A DNA stretch of 64,000 bases from NCBI GenBank assembly GCA_958408685.1, contig CATYLC010000009.1:1-64000 (forward strand), read 5' to 3'. The translations under genes and the position numbers were made by a program. This DNA comes from an uncultured Collinsella sp. (lineage in GTDB: Bacteria; Actinomycetota; Coriobacteriia; Coriobacteriales; Coriobacteriaceae). Of this stretch, positions 15,380-24,290 are shown in pieces. The notes beneath the pieces were generated by a model, which was not told the origin of the DNA, searched no databases, and saw only the letters and a program-made list of their open reading frames with translations. Each line of letters opens with the position of its first letter. Position 1 is the first letter of the stretch.

Positions 15380-17404
15380 ATGCGTCAATTTAAGACCGAG
15401 AGCAAAAAACTGCTCGACCTCATGATCAACTCCATCTACACCAATAAGGAAATCTTCCTGCGCGAGCTTATCTCTAACGCGAGCGACGCCGTCGACAAGC
15501 TCAACTTTAAGAGCCTGCAGGATCCGAGCGTCAAGATCGACCAGGGCGACCTGGCCATTCGCGTCTCCTTTGATAAAGACGCCCGCACCATTACCATCTC
15601 GGATAACGGCATTGGCATGACCGCCGAGGAGCTCGAGCGCAATCTGGGCACCATCGCCCATTCCGGCTCCGAGGAGTTTAAGACCGAGAACGCCGAGCAG
15701 CAGGGTTCGGATGTCGACATTATCGGCCAGTTTGGCGTGGGCTTCTACTCGGCTTTTATGGTCGCCAGCCACGTGAAGGTCGTCAGCCGCGCCTATGGCG
15801 AGGACACCGCTCACGTGTGGGAGTCTGATGGTCTTGAGGGCTACACCATCGAGGACGGCGAGCGTGCCGAGCACGGTACCGATGTCATCCTGACGCTGCG
15901 CGAGAACGAGAAGCTCGATGCCGACGGCGAGGCCGAGACCTACGATCGCTTCCTGACCGAGTGGGGCCTCAAGAGCCTGATTCAGCAGTACAGCAACTAT
16001 GTGCGCTACCCGATTCAGATGATGGTGTCCAAGAGCCGCCAGAAACCCAAGCCCGAGGACGCTGGCGACGATTACAAGCCCGAGTACGAGGACTACCAGG
16101 AGCTCGAGACCGTCAATTCCATGACACCGATCTGGAAGAAGCGCAGCTCCGATGTCGAGCAGAAGGACTACGACGAGTTCTACAAGTCCACGTTCCACGA
16201 CTTTGACGATCCTGCGCGCACCATCAGCTTCCACGCCGAGGGCACGCTCGAGTATGACGCCCTGCTGTTTGTGCCGGGACGCGCGCCGTTCGATTTGTAC
16301 AGCAAGGACTACGAGAAGGGCCTGGCGCTTTACAGCTCCAACGTCCTGATCATGGAGAAGTGCGACGACCTGCTGCCCGACTACTACAACTTTGTCCGCG
16401 GCGTCGTGGATTCCGCCGACGTGTCGCTCAACATCTCGCGTGAGACGCTGCAGCAGAACCGTCAGCTCAAGGCCATCGCCAAGCGCGTGGAGAAGAAGAT
16501 TACTGCCGATCTTGAGGATATGCGTGACAACGACCGCGAGGCCTACGAGAAGTTCTTTGAGAACTTTGGCCGCGGCCTTAAGTACGGCATCTACTCGAGC
16601 TATGGCATGAAGGCCGATGAGCTCGCCGACCTGTTGCTGTTCTGGTCTGCCAAGGAACAGAAGATGATTACCCTGGCCGAGTATGCCAAGGGCATGCCCG
16701 AGGATCAGAAGGCCATCTACTACGCCGCCGGCGATTCGCGCGAGCGCTTGGCCAAGATGCCCGTGGTAAAGGGCGTGCTCGACCGCGGCTATGACGTGCT
16801 GCTGCTGACGCAGGATGTGGATGAGTTCACGTTCCAAGCTATGCGTGAGTACGTTGCTGCCGATATGCCCAAGATCTACGAGGACGATGCTGCCCGCGAG
16901 GCTGCCGAGAAGGCTGTGGCCGACGGTGCCGAGCCCGAGGTCGAGGATCGTCATCTGGAGCTCAAGAACGTTGCGACTGGCGATCTTGATCTGGCGACCG
17001 AGGACGAGAAGAAGGAGGCCGAGGACGCCACCAAGGAAAACGAGGACCTCTTTAGCGCTATGAAGGAGGCACTCGGTGACAAGGTCGAGAAAGTTGCCGT
17101 CTCCGCGCGTCTGACCGATGCCCCCGCTTGCATCACCACCGAGGGCCCACTTTCGCTCGAGATGGAGAAGGTGCTCCAGAAGGGACCCGAGGGCGCGCCC
17201 GACGGCATGCCCAAGAGCCAACGCGTGCTCGAGCTCAACGCCAAGCACCCGGTCTTTGACAAGCTTGTCGCTGCCCAGAAGGCAGGCGACGCCGACAAGA
17301 TCAAGCAGTACTCCGGTCTGCTCTATGACCAGGCCCTGCTGGTCGAGGGCATTCTCCCCGAGGATCCCGTTGCCTTCGCGGCGGCTGTTTGCAACTTGAT
17401 GTAG
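15380..17404 (+). CDS. htpG: Hsp90-family chaperone HtpG
   Basis: This is a cytosolic ATP-dependent chaperone. The N-terminal GHKL ATPase motifs are EIFLRELISNASDAVDKL, DNGIGM and GQFGVGFYSAF. The middle domain has the conserved segment SLNISRETLQQN, and a C-terminal dimerisation region follows (674 aa total). There is a short acidic insertion near 540-560 (EDEKKEAEDATKENED). AAAGGA precedes the ATG. The 200-bp upstream gap holds a TATAAA box at about 15285 and the 6-bp repeat ACATAC/GTATGT; no CIRCE element is seen. The gene is monocistronic, flanked downstream by several hairpins. Confidence 0.97.
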   Translation: MRQFKTESKKLLDLMINSIYTNKEIFLRELISNASDAVDKLNFKSLQDPSVKIDQGDLAIRVSFDKDARTITISDNGIGMTAEELERNLGTIAHSGSEEFKTENAEQQGSDVDIIGQFGVGFYSAFMVASHVKVVSRAYGEDTAHVWESDGLEGYTIEDGERAEHGTDVILTLRENEKLDADGEAETYDRFLTEWGLKSLIQQYSNYVRYPIQMMVSKSRQKPKPEDAGDDYKPEYEDYQELETVNSMTPIWKKRSSDVEQKDYDEFYKSTFHDFDDPARTISFHAEGTLEYDALLFVPGRAPFDLYSKDYEKGLALYSSNVLIMEKCDDLLPDYYNFVRGVVDSADVSLNISRETLQQNRQLKAIAKRVEKKITADLEDMRDNDREAYEKFFENFGRGLKYGIYSSYGMKADELADLLLFWSAKEQKMITLAEYAKGMPEDQKAIYYAAGDSRERLAKMPVVKGVLDRGYDVLLLTQDVDEFTFQAMREYVAADMPKIYEDDAAREAAEKAVADGAEPEVEDRHLELKNVATGDLDLATEDEKKEAEDATKENEDLFSAMKEALGDKVEKVAVSARLTDAPACITTEGPLSLEMEKVLQKGPEGAPDGMPKSQRVLELNAKHPVFDKLVAAQKAGDADKIKQYSGLLYDQALLVEGILPEDPVAFAAAVCNLM

Positions 17405-17412
17405 TTAGGTAT

Positions 17413-17438
17413 TTACGCGGTTTTACCAAACCGCGTAA
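17413..17438. terminator. Perfect 11-bp hairpin after htpG
   Basis: TTACGCGGTTT/AAACCGCGTAA with loop TACC lies 8 bases after the htpG stop. It lacks a T-run, so a terminator role is inferred from position only. Confidence 0.55.
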
Positions 17439-17460
17439 CGGCTCGACGCTGCCCTCAGTT

Positions 17461-17482
17461 CCGCCGTTCTAACGAACGGCGG
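17461..17482. repeat. CCGCCGTTC hairpin, copy 1
   Basis: CCGCCGTTC-TAAC-GAACGGCGG is a perfect 9-bp hairpin. The same arms recur at 23008-23029 with a different tetraloop (GGTA), so this is a repeated element. Confidence 0.7.
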
Positions 17483-17497
17483 ACCAGTCGACGCTGC

Positions 17498-17597
17498 GCG
17501 GGCGCCAGAGCGACAACTTGTCATTCAAAGAGGACGGCATGACCAGAAGGTCTATGCCGTCCTCTTTTCATGCCAATTTGTTCGCTCTGGCGCCCGC
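17498..17597. repeat. Nested long hairpin with GACC-AGAA-GGTC apex
   Basis: The outer arms 17498-17512 and 17583-17597 are perfectly complementary over 15 bp (GCGGGCGCCAGAGCG). Inside, AAAGAGGACGGCAT (17527-17540) pairs with 17554-17567 over 14 bp and is capped by GACC-AGAA-GGTC. TTTT follows the inner stem, so on the plus strand the inner stem can act as a terminator. Two similarly built elements lie at 22893-22992 and 25580-25669. Confidence 0.75.
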
Positions 17598-17640
17598 TCG
17601 CTGGCATTGCCAAAACATCGACGTTGCCGTGGTCCTAAGT

Positions 17641-17694
17641 AGTCATTGGGGACGTTCTTGTTTGACTAGTCGTTTAAGAACGTCCCCGATGACT
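17641..17694. repeat. 19-bp inverted repeat with GGGGACGTTCTT arms
   Basis: AGTCATTGGGGACGTTCTT (17641-17659) pairs with 17676-17694 with one G-T pair; the 16-base loop carries the palindrome GACTAGTC. A partial GGGACGTTC match lies at 15179. The remaining gap up to 17896 holds the direct repeat ACTGTAC (17752, 17760) and no gene. Confidence 0.7.
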
Positions 17695-17896
17695 ATTTGA
17701 ATTGCTAATTTGTGCGGGTTGTGGTTTTGTGACCTGCTGAAATTTAGGATACTGTACAACTGTACGTTAATTTGTCTTCGTAGTATATTGCTACCCGCAA
17801 AACTCAATACCATTGTGCTCTGAGACGCTAAAGCGCCTACGTACAATGGTTGTCGATAGTACGATTCGATTTAACGACAGGATGGATGGTCCAAGC

Positions 17897-20662
17897 GTGA
17901 GTCTCGGCAGCAAACTATCCAATGCAAAGGTGTCCTTTGCGATATTTAAGCGCGACATTAAGCGACTGCTTGTGAACCCCGTCGCCTTGGTGGTTACCCT
18001 TGGCGTGTGCGTTATTCCCTCGCTGTATGCCTGGTACAACATCGTGGCCAACTGGGATCCGTACGGAAACACCCAGGGTATCAAGATTGCCATCGCCAAC
18101 AACGATCGGGGCACCCAAAACGACTTGGTGGGCGAGCTCAACGCGGGCGACCAGGTTGTCGATCAGCTCAAGGAGAACGATCAGCTGGGCTGGACCTTCG
18201 TCGATTCGGCGTTCGATGCCAAGGAGGGCGTCGAGAGCGGTGAGTACTATGCGGCCATCGTAATCCCCAAGAACTTCTCGGATAACCTGGTTTCGATGCT
18301 CGACGGTAACTACCATCAGCCCAAGCTTACGTACTACGTCAATGAGAAGAAGAGCGCTATTGCGCCCAAGGTTACCGACACCGGTGCAAGCACCATCGAG
18401 GAGCAGATCAACTCGGAATTTGTCTCCACGGTGGGCGAGACCGTTGCCAGCATTGCCAAGGATGCCGGAGTCGATTTAAAGGACAAGGCAACCCAGACTC
18501 AGGATTCGTTGGCAAGTTCTGTCTCCGAGGCATCCGATACCTTGGGCGAGGTGCGCGATTCGATTGGCGACATGAATGCCGCCATCGATAAGACGAGTGG
18601 CGCTATCGCCTCGGCTGATGCGGCACTTGCCGGCATGCAGGGTCAGGCGCCGTCACTGACGCAAGCGATCTCTCAGGGCAACGACCTGCTGGGTGAAGCT
18701 CGCACCACGGCGGGCAACTCTATCGCCTCGCTCTCCAAGGCGCTCTCGGAAGGCAGCCTTGCGCTCACCAAGACGTCGGCCTCCGCGAACGCTGCCATCG
18801 GCAAGCTGACGGGCACGGTCACATCTACGACCACCCGTATCGACAACTCGCTCGAGTCTCTCCAAGCGACGATCGACCACAATAAGGCCGTTATCGGGCA
18901 CTTGGAGATTCTCGCCAATGACACGTCGACAGGTTCCGAGGAAATTGACGCGCGCATTGTATCGACCATCAATACGCTCCGTGAGCAGAACGAGAAGTTG
19001 CAGAGCATCAAGGACGGTCTGTCCGCGCAGTCGAGCGCCATGGCGAATGACGCCGCGGCTGTCTCGGGTGCCAGCGACGCTATCAATAACGCAATTCAGA
19101 CCGGTGCGACCAACCTTGGCCAGGCCCAGACGGACTTGGGTCAAAACGCGCTGCCGAAGGCCTCGAGCGCGCTTGATTCCTTTGCCGCCGTCTCGGGTGA
19201 TTTGACGGGTATCGTATCTGGCCTCACGCCCACGATTGCAAGCGCGCGCGGTACGCTTTCGCAGCTTAACGCTACGCTCGGCCAGGCCAAGACCACGCTG
19301 TCCCAGACCGATTCCTCGCTTGCCAAGGTCCAGGACAAGCTCGCAACCGCCGCCAACGACATCGCGGCGCTACAGACCTCCGAGTCCATGGGCGAGCTGG
19401 CCGATCTGATGGGCGTCGACGTCAATGACGTCGCAGACTTCATGGCATCTCCGGTTGAGCTCGCGTCCAAGTCGATCTATCCGGTTAAGAGCTTCGGCTC
19501 GGGCATTGCCCCGTTCTATACCAACCTGGCGCTTTGGGTGGGCGGCTATGTGCTCATCGCCATCTACAAGCTCGAGGTCGACCGTGAAGGTGTTGGCAGC
19601 TTTACGGCGCGCCAAGGCTACTTTGGCCGCTGGTTGCTCATGGTGATCCTGGGCGCGTTGCAGGCCATCATCGTTACGGTGGGTGATCTGGTCATTGGCG
19701 TACAGTGCGTCAACCCGCTGCTGTTCGTGCTGGGCGGCATCGCCATCTCGTTTACGTACGTCAACATCATTTACGCGCTGTCCACTACGTTTAAGCACAT
19801 CGGCAAGGCAATCGGCGTCATTCTGGTTATCGTGCAGATTCCGGGTTCATCGGGCATGTACCCCATCGAGATGATGCCTGGCTTCTTCCAGTGGCTGCAC
19901 CCACTGCTGCCCTTTACCTACGGCATCAATCTGCTGCGCGAGACGGTCGGCGGCATGTACTCGTTTAACTACCTGTTTAACCTGTGCATTCTGGGCGTGT
20001 TCTTGATCGTGGCGCTCTTTATCGGCCTGCAGCTGCGTCCGCTGCTGCTCAACCTTAACCTGCTCTTTGATAAACAGCTCTCCACGACCGGTATGATGAT
20101 TTGCGAGTCCAACGACCTGCCGCGCCAGCGCTACTCGCTGCGCACGGCCATGCGCGTCATGCTCGATTCCGATTCGTACCGTCGCGAACTGCTCGATCAT
20201 GCGGTCGCCTTTGAACATCGCTACCCGTACTACATCAAGGGCGGTTTTGCCGCCGTGGTGGGCGTTCAGGTCCTGCTCTTTGTCCTGTCGACGGTTCTCG
20301 ATATCGACAATAACGGCAAGATCATCCTGCTTGTCATTTGGATCATCTCGGTTATTGCCATCTGCGGCTGGCTGATCAATATCGAATATATCCGAGCGAG
20401 CCTCAATACCCAGATGCGCATCTCGGCGCTTTCGGATGAGGACCTGCGTCGCGAGATGCGCGAACACACGGCCGCCATTCCTGCCGCCCGCCACATGTTT
20501 GGCCTCAACGCCAGCGAGCGTGGTGCCAAGGGCGGCGATCAGTCCACGGGCCGCTTGCCGCATATCGGCTCGCACCATAAATCTCAGGGCAGCGACAGCA
20601 CAGCCACAAATGATGGAGATACCACCGCGCTTGGCAAGCACTCCAAAGGAGGTGAGGCATAA
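17897..20662 (+). CDS. YhgE/Pip-family membrane protein (first of a pair)
   Basis: The protein has the YhgE/phage-infection-protein layout: one N-terminal TM (LVVTLGVCVIPSLYAWYNI, then WDPYGNT), a long extracellular region with Ala/Ser-rich coiled coil (about 200-530), then an ABC-2-like block of five or six TMs (about 545-720). Unlike its partner it carries an extra C-terminal pair of TMs and a polar tail. These proteins are envelope permease-like proteins related to type VII secretion component EsaA and to phage receptors. The GTG start has GGATGG at 7 bases; ATGs at 17882 and 17846 are alternatives. The stop abuts the partner start (TAAATG). Confidence 0.88.
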   Translation: MSLGSKLSNAKVSFAIFKRDIKRLLVNPVALVVTLGVCVIPSLYAWYNIVANWDPYGNTQGIKIAIANNDRGTQNDLVGELNAGDQVVDQLKENDQLGWTFVDSAFDAKEGVESGEYYAAIVIPKNFSDNLVSMLDGNYHQPKLTYYVNEKKSAIAPKVTDTGASTIEEQINSEFVSTVGETVASIAKDAGVDLKDKATQTQDSLASSVSEASDTLGEVRDSIGDMNAAIDKTSGAIASADAALAGMQGQAPSLTQAISQGNDLLGEARTTAGNSIASLSKALSEGSLALTKTSASANAAIGKLTGTVTSTTTRIDNSLESLQATIDHNKAVIGHLEILANDTSTGSEEIDARIVSTINTLREQNEKLQSIKDGLSAQSSAMANDAAAVSGASDAINNAIQTGATNLGQAQTDLGQNALPKASSALDSFAAVSGDLTGIVSGLTPTIASARGTLSQLNATLGQAKTTLSQTDSSLAKVQDKLATAANDIAALQTSESMGELADLMGVDVNDVADFMASPVELASKSIYPVKSFGSGIAPFYTNLALWVGGYVLIAIYKLEVDREGVGSFTARQGYFGRWLLMVILGALQAIIVTVGDLVIGVQCVNPLLFVLGGIAISFTYVNIIYALSTTFKHIGKAIGVILVIVQIPGSSGMYPIEMMPGFFQWLHPLLPFTYGINLLRETVGGMYSFNYLFNLCILGVFLIVALFIGLQLRPLLLNLNLLFDKQLSTTGMMICESNDLPRQRYSLRTAMRVMLDSDSYRRELLDHAVAFEHRYPYYIKGGFAAVVGVQVLLFVLSTVLDIDNNGKIILLVIWIISVIAICGWLINIEYIRASLNTQMRISALSDEDLRREMREHTAAIPAARHMFGLNASERGAKGGDQSTGRLPHIGSHHKSQGSDSTATNDGDTTALGKHSKGGEA

Positions 20663-22852
20663 ATGAAGAACATCCTGCATCTGTTTAAGCGCGATGTCCA
20701 AAACGTGTCTCGCTCCGTGATCGGCTTGGTTGTCGTGATGGGCCTCATTATCGTACCGTGTCTGTACGCGTGGTTTAACATCGCCGGCAGCTGGGATCCG
20801 TACGGCAACACCGGCAATCTTAAGATCGCCGTGGTCAACACCGATGAGGGTTACGAGAGCGATTTGATCCCCGTCGAGGTTAACGTGGGCGAAAACGTGA
20901 CCGCCACCCTACGCGGCAACGAGAGCTTCGATTGGGTTGTGCTCAACAATCGCGAAAAGGCTATCGAGGGCGTTAAGTCGGGCGCGTACTATGCTGCCGT
21001 CGTTATCCCCAAAACGTTTAGCGCTGACATGATGACGCTTTTCTCGACCGACGTGAAGCATGCCGATATCGAGTTCTACGAGAATCAGAAGGCCAACGCC
21101 ATTGCGCAGATCGTGACCGAGAAGGGTTCGAGCGCCGTCCAGAGCCAGGTTAACGAAACTTTTACCGAGACCATTACGAGCATCGGTCTTAAGACGGTGT
21201 CCAGCCTGCTCGATTACATGAGCACCGACCAGGTCAGCAACTTTATCGCCAACCTGTCCTCGACGCTCGGCGATTCGATTGAGGACCTGCGAGACGTTCG
21301 GGCAAATGCTTCGTCGCTGGCGGTCATTTTGAGCTCCACGTCCGATTCGCTGACGTCGGCGAGCGGCATGCTCAAGCAGACCGGTGCCGTCGATGAGTCG
21401 ACAAAGCAGCTCATGGAACATGCCAAAAGCGGCATCGATGATTCCAAAGAAGCGCTTAAGGCGGCAAACGATGCCATCGATGCCGCAATCGATGGAAGTG
21501 CGGGTTCGTTCGACAATGTGTCTGCCGAGCTCGCGAAGGCGTTCGACACCGCAAACCAGCATGTCGACCTTACGGTGTCCCAACTCAACGATGCCGCTGC
21601 GGCCCTCAATGCGCGCGCCAAGGATATCGATGCGATGGCCGATCAGCTCCGCAGCCTTGCCGACCAGGTGAGCGATGAGAATTTGAAGGACGGCCTCAAG
21701 TCCGCCGCGACGTCGCTGGGCAGAATCGCCGTTGAGTACCGCAACAATGCCAAGGATCTGGCGGCTACCGCGAAGTCTCTCTCCGATAGCATGGCCGAGG
21801 TCAACAACTTGCGTGCCGAGGTCGATCAGGCCATCGCTGATGCCAAGGCCGGCATCGCGGGTGCCAAATCCGATTACGATTCCACGTTCTCGGTTAAGGC
21901 CAAGGAGCTCAAGAAGACGGTTTCGGGCATTCTGGACTCGCTTGATGGCATCTCGGGCGACCTGGATAGCGCCGTAGGCGGCCTGACCGACGCATCCGGC
22001 TCGTTGGCGAAGGGCCTCTCCAAGGCCGCCAAGCTGGTCAACAAGGCTTCCGATCAGCTAGGTGAAGCGTCCGATAAGATCAGTGCGTTTAAGGATGAGC
22101 TCGATGGCGCCCTGATGTCGGACGACCTTGCCACGATCAAGACGATGATTGGCAACGATCCCGAGGGTTTGGCCGTGTCGCTTTCCGGTCCCGTCGCGCT
22201 CGATCGCAAACCGGTCTATCCGATCCGCAACTACGGCTCGGCCATGGCGCCGTTCTACACGATTCTGTCGCTCTGGGTCGGCTCGATCGTGCTGGCGGCC
22301 ATGATGAAGGTGTCGGTTGACGATGAGCTTATCAACGAGCTCATCCCCGTACGCCTACACGAGATCTACCTGGGTCGTTACTTGTTCTTTGGCGGTTTGG
22401 CTCTGCTGCAGGCAACGCTCGTGTGCGCGGGCGACATCCTGTTCTTTGGCATCCAGTGCGACAACCCGCTGCAGTTTGTGCTGGCGGGCTGGGTCGCGAG
22501 TCTCGTGTTCTCCAATATCGTCTACACGCTTACGGTGTCGTTTGGCGATATCGGCAAGGCGCTCGCCGTTGTGCTGCTGGTCATGCAGGTCGGCGGTTCG
22601 GGCGGTACGTTCCCCATCGAGATGACCGGCCCTGTGTTCCAGGCGATCTATCCGTTCCTGCCGTTTACCCATGGCATTAACGCCATGCATGCCGCCATGG
22701 CTGGCGCCTACCATATGGAGTACTGGGTTGAGCTGGGCATTCTGGCGAGCTATCTGATTCCGTCGCTGGCCCTGGGCGTCGTCTTCCGCCGTCCGGTCAT
22801 CAAAGCCAACGACTGGATCATCGAAAAGCTGGAATCGACAAAGCTAATTTAG
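20663..22852 (+). CDS. YhgE/Pip-family membrane protein (second of a pair)
   Basis: This 729-aa paralogue has the same plan: N-terminal TM ending VPCLYAWFNIAGSWDPYGNT, an external domain with heptad-rich segments (about 220-480), and a C-terminal ABC-2-like block (YTILSLWVGSIVLAAM to YLIPSLALGVVF). The conserved VYPIRNYGSAMAPFYT segment before TM2 matches VYPVKSFG...APFYT-type segments of the family. A very strong ribosome site AAAGGAGGTGAG lies inside the end of the upstream gene, implying coupled, high-level synthesis. A heteromeric complex with the upstream product is likely. The substrate is unknown. Confidence 0.9.
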   Translation: MKNILHLFKRDVQNVSRSVIGLVVVMGLIIVPCLYAWFNIAGSWDPYGNTGNLKIAVVNTDEGYESDLIPVEVNVGENVTATLRGNESFDWVVLNNREKAIEGVKSGAYYAAVVIPKTFSADMMTLFSTDVKHADIEFYENQKANAIAQIVTEKGSSAVQSQVNETFTETITSIGLKTVSSLLDYMSTDQVSNFIANLSSTLGDSIEDLRDVRANASSLAVILSSTSDSLTSASGMLKQTGAVDESTKQLMEHAKSGIDDSKEALKAANDAIDAAIDGSAGSFDNVSAELAKAFDTANQHVDLTVSQLNDAAAALNARAKDIDAMADQLRSLADQVSDENLKDGLKSAATSLGRIAVEYRNNAKDLAATAKSLSDSMAEVNNLRAEVDQAIADAKAGIAGAKSDYDSTFSVKAKELKKTVSGILDSLDGISGDLDSAVGGLTDASGSLAKGLSKAAKLVNKASDQLGEASDKISAFKDELDGALMSDDLATIKTMIGNDPEGLAVSLSGPVALDRKPVYPIRNYGSAMAPFYTILSLWVGSIVLAAMMKVSVDDELINELIPVRLHEIYLGRYLFFGGLALLQATLVCAGDILFFGIQCDNPLQFVLAGWVASLVFSNIVYTLTVSFGDIGKALAVVLLVMQVGGSGGTFPIEMTGPVFQAIYPFLPFTHGINAMHAAMAGAYHMEYWVELGILASYLIPSLALGVVFRRPVIKANDWIIEKLESTKLI

Positions 22853-22892
22853 TGCGGCAACGTTAACGCTGATGTAGCACTAATGCCAGCGA

Positions 22893-22992
22893 GCGAGCCG
22901 CATTTGCGCCAAGGTGACGTGAAATGAAAGGGCGCTGACCTTCTGGTCGCGCCCTTGAAATTGAACGTCAGATTGGCGTGAATGCGGCTCGC
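22893..22992. repeat. Nested long hairpin, GACC/GGTC apex (minus orientation)
   Basis: The outer arms 22893-22904 and 22981-22992 (GCGAGCCGCATT) pair perfectly, followed inward by CGCCAA/TTGGCG, GACGT/ACGTC and AAGGGCGC/GCGCCCTT, capped by GACC-TTCT-GGTC. On the minus strand the apex reads GACC-AGAA-GGTC, identical to the element at 17498. Confidence 0.75.
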
Positions 22993-23007
22993 GTAGCGTC
23001 GGCCGGT

Positions 23008-23029
23008 CCGCCGTTCGGTAGAACGGCGG
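23008..23029. repeat. CCGCCGTTC hairpin, copy 2
   Basis: CCGCCGTTC-GGTA-GAACGGCGG repeats the 9-bp stem of 17461-17482 with a different loop. The rest of the gap to 23191 holds no gene. Confidence 0.7.
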
Positions 23030-23191
23030 AACAAAACGCTTTAGTGGGCTGGATTGCGTGGGTTGCTTGGTTGTTGCTACAGTAGCGGGGCGTGCCGGGG
23101 GTCCGGTGCGCCTCGTTTTTATTTGACCATGAGGCGGCACGCAGCCATACGCGTGCGGACACCACGCCCAGTTTGAGTGTGAGGATGTTCC

Positions 23192-24175
23192 ATGGCCCAA
23201 TACGCTGCCAACGAAATCGAAAACATGCCCGATAGCCCTGTCGCACGGGAGGACCTGGGCGCCGGCGGCACCTCCCGCGGCGCCGGCGCGCGTTCCCCGT
23301 TCTTCTGGAAGGTCTTGCTGCTATCGGTGGCGGTCATCTGGGGCTATTCCTTTACCACCATGAAAGATGCGCTCGACACCATTCCGGTGTTCGAACTGCT
23401 CTATATTCGTTTTCTTCCGGCTTCGCTGGTTATGTTCGCCATCTTCCACAAGCGCATCATCGCGCACCTCAACGCCCGCAACCTGATCGTCGGACTTGGC
23501 ATGGGCACACTTATGTGGGCCGCCTACGCCCTGCAGACGGTCGGTCTGGCTCAGACCACGGCGGGCAAGAACGCGTTTTTGACGGGTACGTACTGCATCC
23601 TCGTGCCCTTTGCGAGCTATTTCCTGAGCGGCGAAAAGCTCACGCGTTACAACTTGGGTGCCGCATTGCTCTGTCTGGCGGGCATTGGCCTGGTGGCGCT
23701 CGATAGCGTCGAGTTCAACATCGGTGATGCCATTACGCTGGGCGGCGCGGTCTTCTTTGCCATCCAGATGTCGGTGACCGCCAAGTACGGCCGCAAGATG
23801 GACATCAACGTCATCACGTTTTGGATGTTTGTGGGCAATGGTGTCTTGAGCCTTATCTCGTCGCTGCTATTCGAGACCCAAGCGCCGCTGTCCGTTTGGA
23901 CGCCGAGCTTTATCAGTGTGATGGCGTTTCTCTCGGTGGGCTGCACATGTGTGGCTCTGCTCATCCAAAACGTCGGCCTGGCGCATGTCCCGGCCTCGAC
24001 GGGCTCGCTGCTCCTTTCGATGGAGTCGCCTTCGGGTGTGCTGTTCTCGGTGCTGCTGATGGGGGAGGCGCTCACCTCGCGCCTGCTCGCCGGCTTCGCG
24101 CTCATCTTTCTTTCGATTATCTTGAGCGAGACGCATTTCGATTTTTTGCGTCGAAAACCGCGCCCGCAATTGTAA
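23192..24175 (+). CDS. EamA/DMT-family transporter
   Basis: Ten predicted TM helices in two EamA halves fit the drug/metabolite transporter fold (for example VAVIWGYSFTTMKDALD at TM1 and LAHVPASTGSLLLSMESP in the second half). A 40-residue polar N-terminus precedes TM1. The ATG is preceded by GAGGA. The substrate cannot be inferred from sequence; members export amino acids, metabolites or drugs. A terminator follows directly. Confidence 0.9.
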   Translation: MAQYAANEIENMPDSPVAREDLGAGGTSRGAGARSPFFWKVLLLSVAVIWGYSFTTMKDALDTIPVFELLYIRFLPASLVMFAIFHKRIIAHLNARNLIVGLGMGTLMWAAYALQTVGLAQTTAGKNAFLTGTYCILVPFASYFLSGEKLTRYNLGAALLCLAGIGLVALDSVEFNIGDAITLGGAVFFAIQMSVTAKYGRKMDINVITFWMFVGNGVLSLISSLLFETQAPLSVWTPSFISVMAFLSVGCTCVALLIQNVGLAHVPASTGSLLLSMESPSGVLFSVLLMGEALTSRLLAGFALIFLSIILSETHFDFLRRKPRPQL

Positions 24176-24187
24176 ACAATTTGTTGC

Positions 24188-24212
24188 GCCGCCTCCCGGG
24201 GCGGCATTTTTT
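24188..24212 (+). terminator. Terminator of the EamA gene
   Basis: GCCGCC/GGCGGC with a TCCCGG loop is followed after one base by TTTTTT. Confidence 0.85.
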
Positions 24213-24290
24213 ATGCGTCGCCCTTAAAGTAGTACCTTGCACTTTACGCTATCAAAGTGCTTGCTGCAAAAACGTTACTGGAGGGCATCT

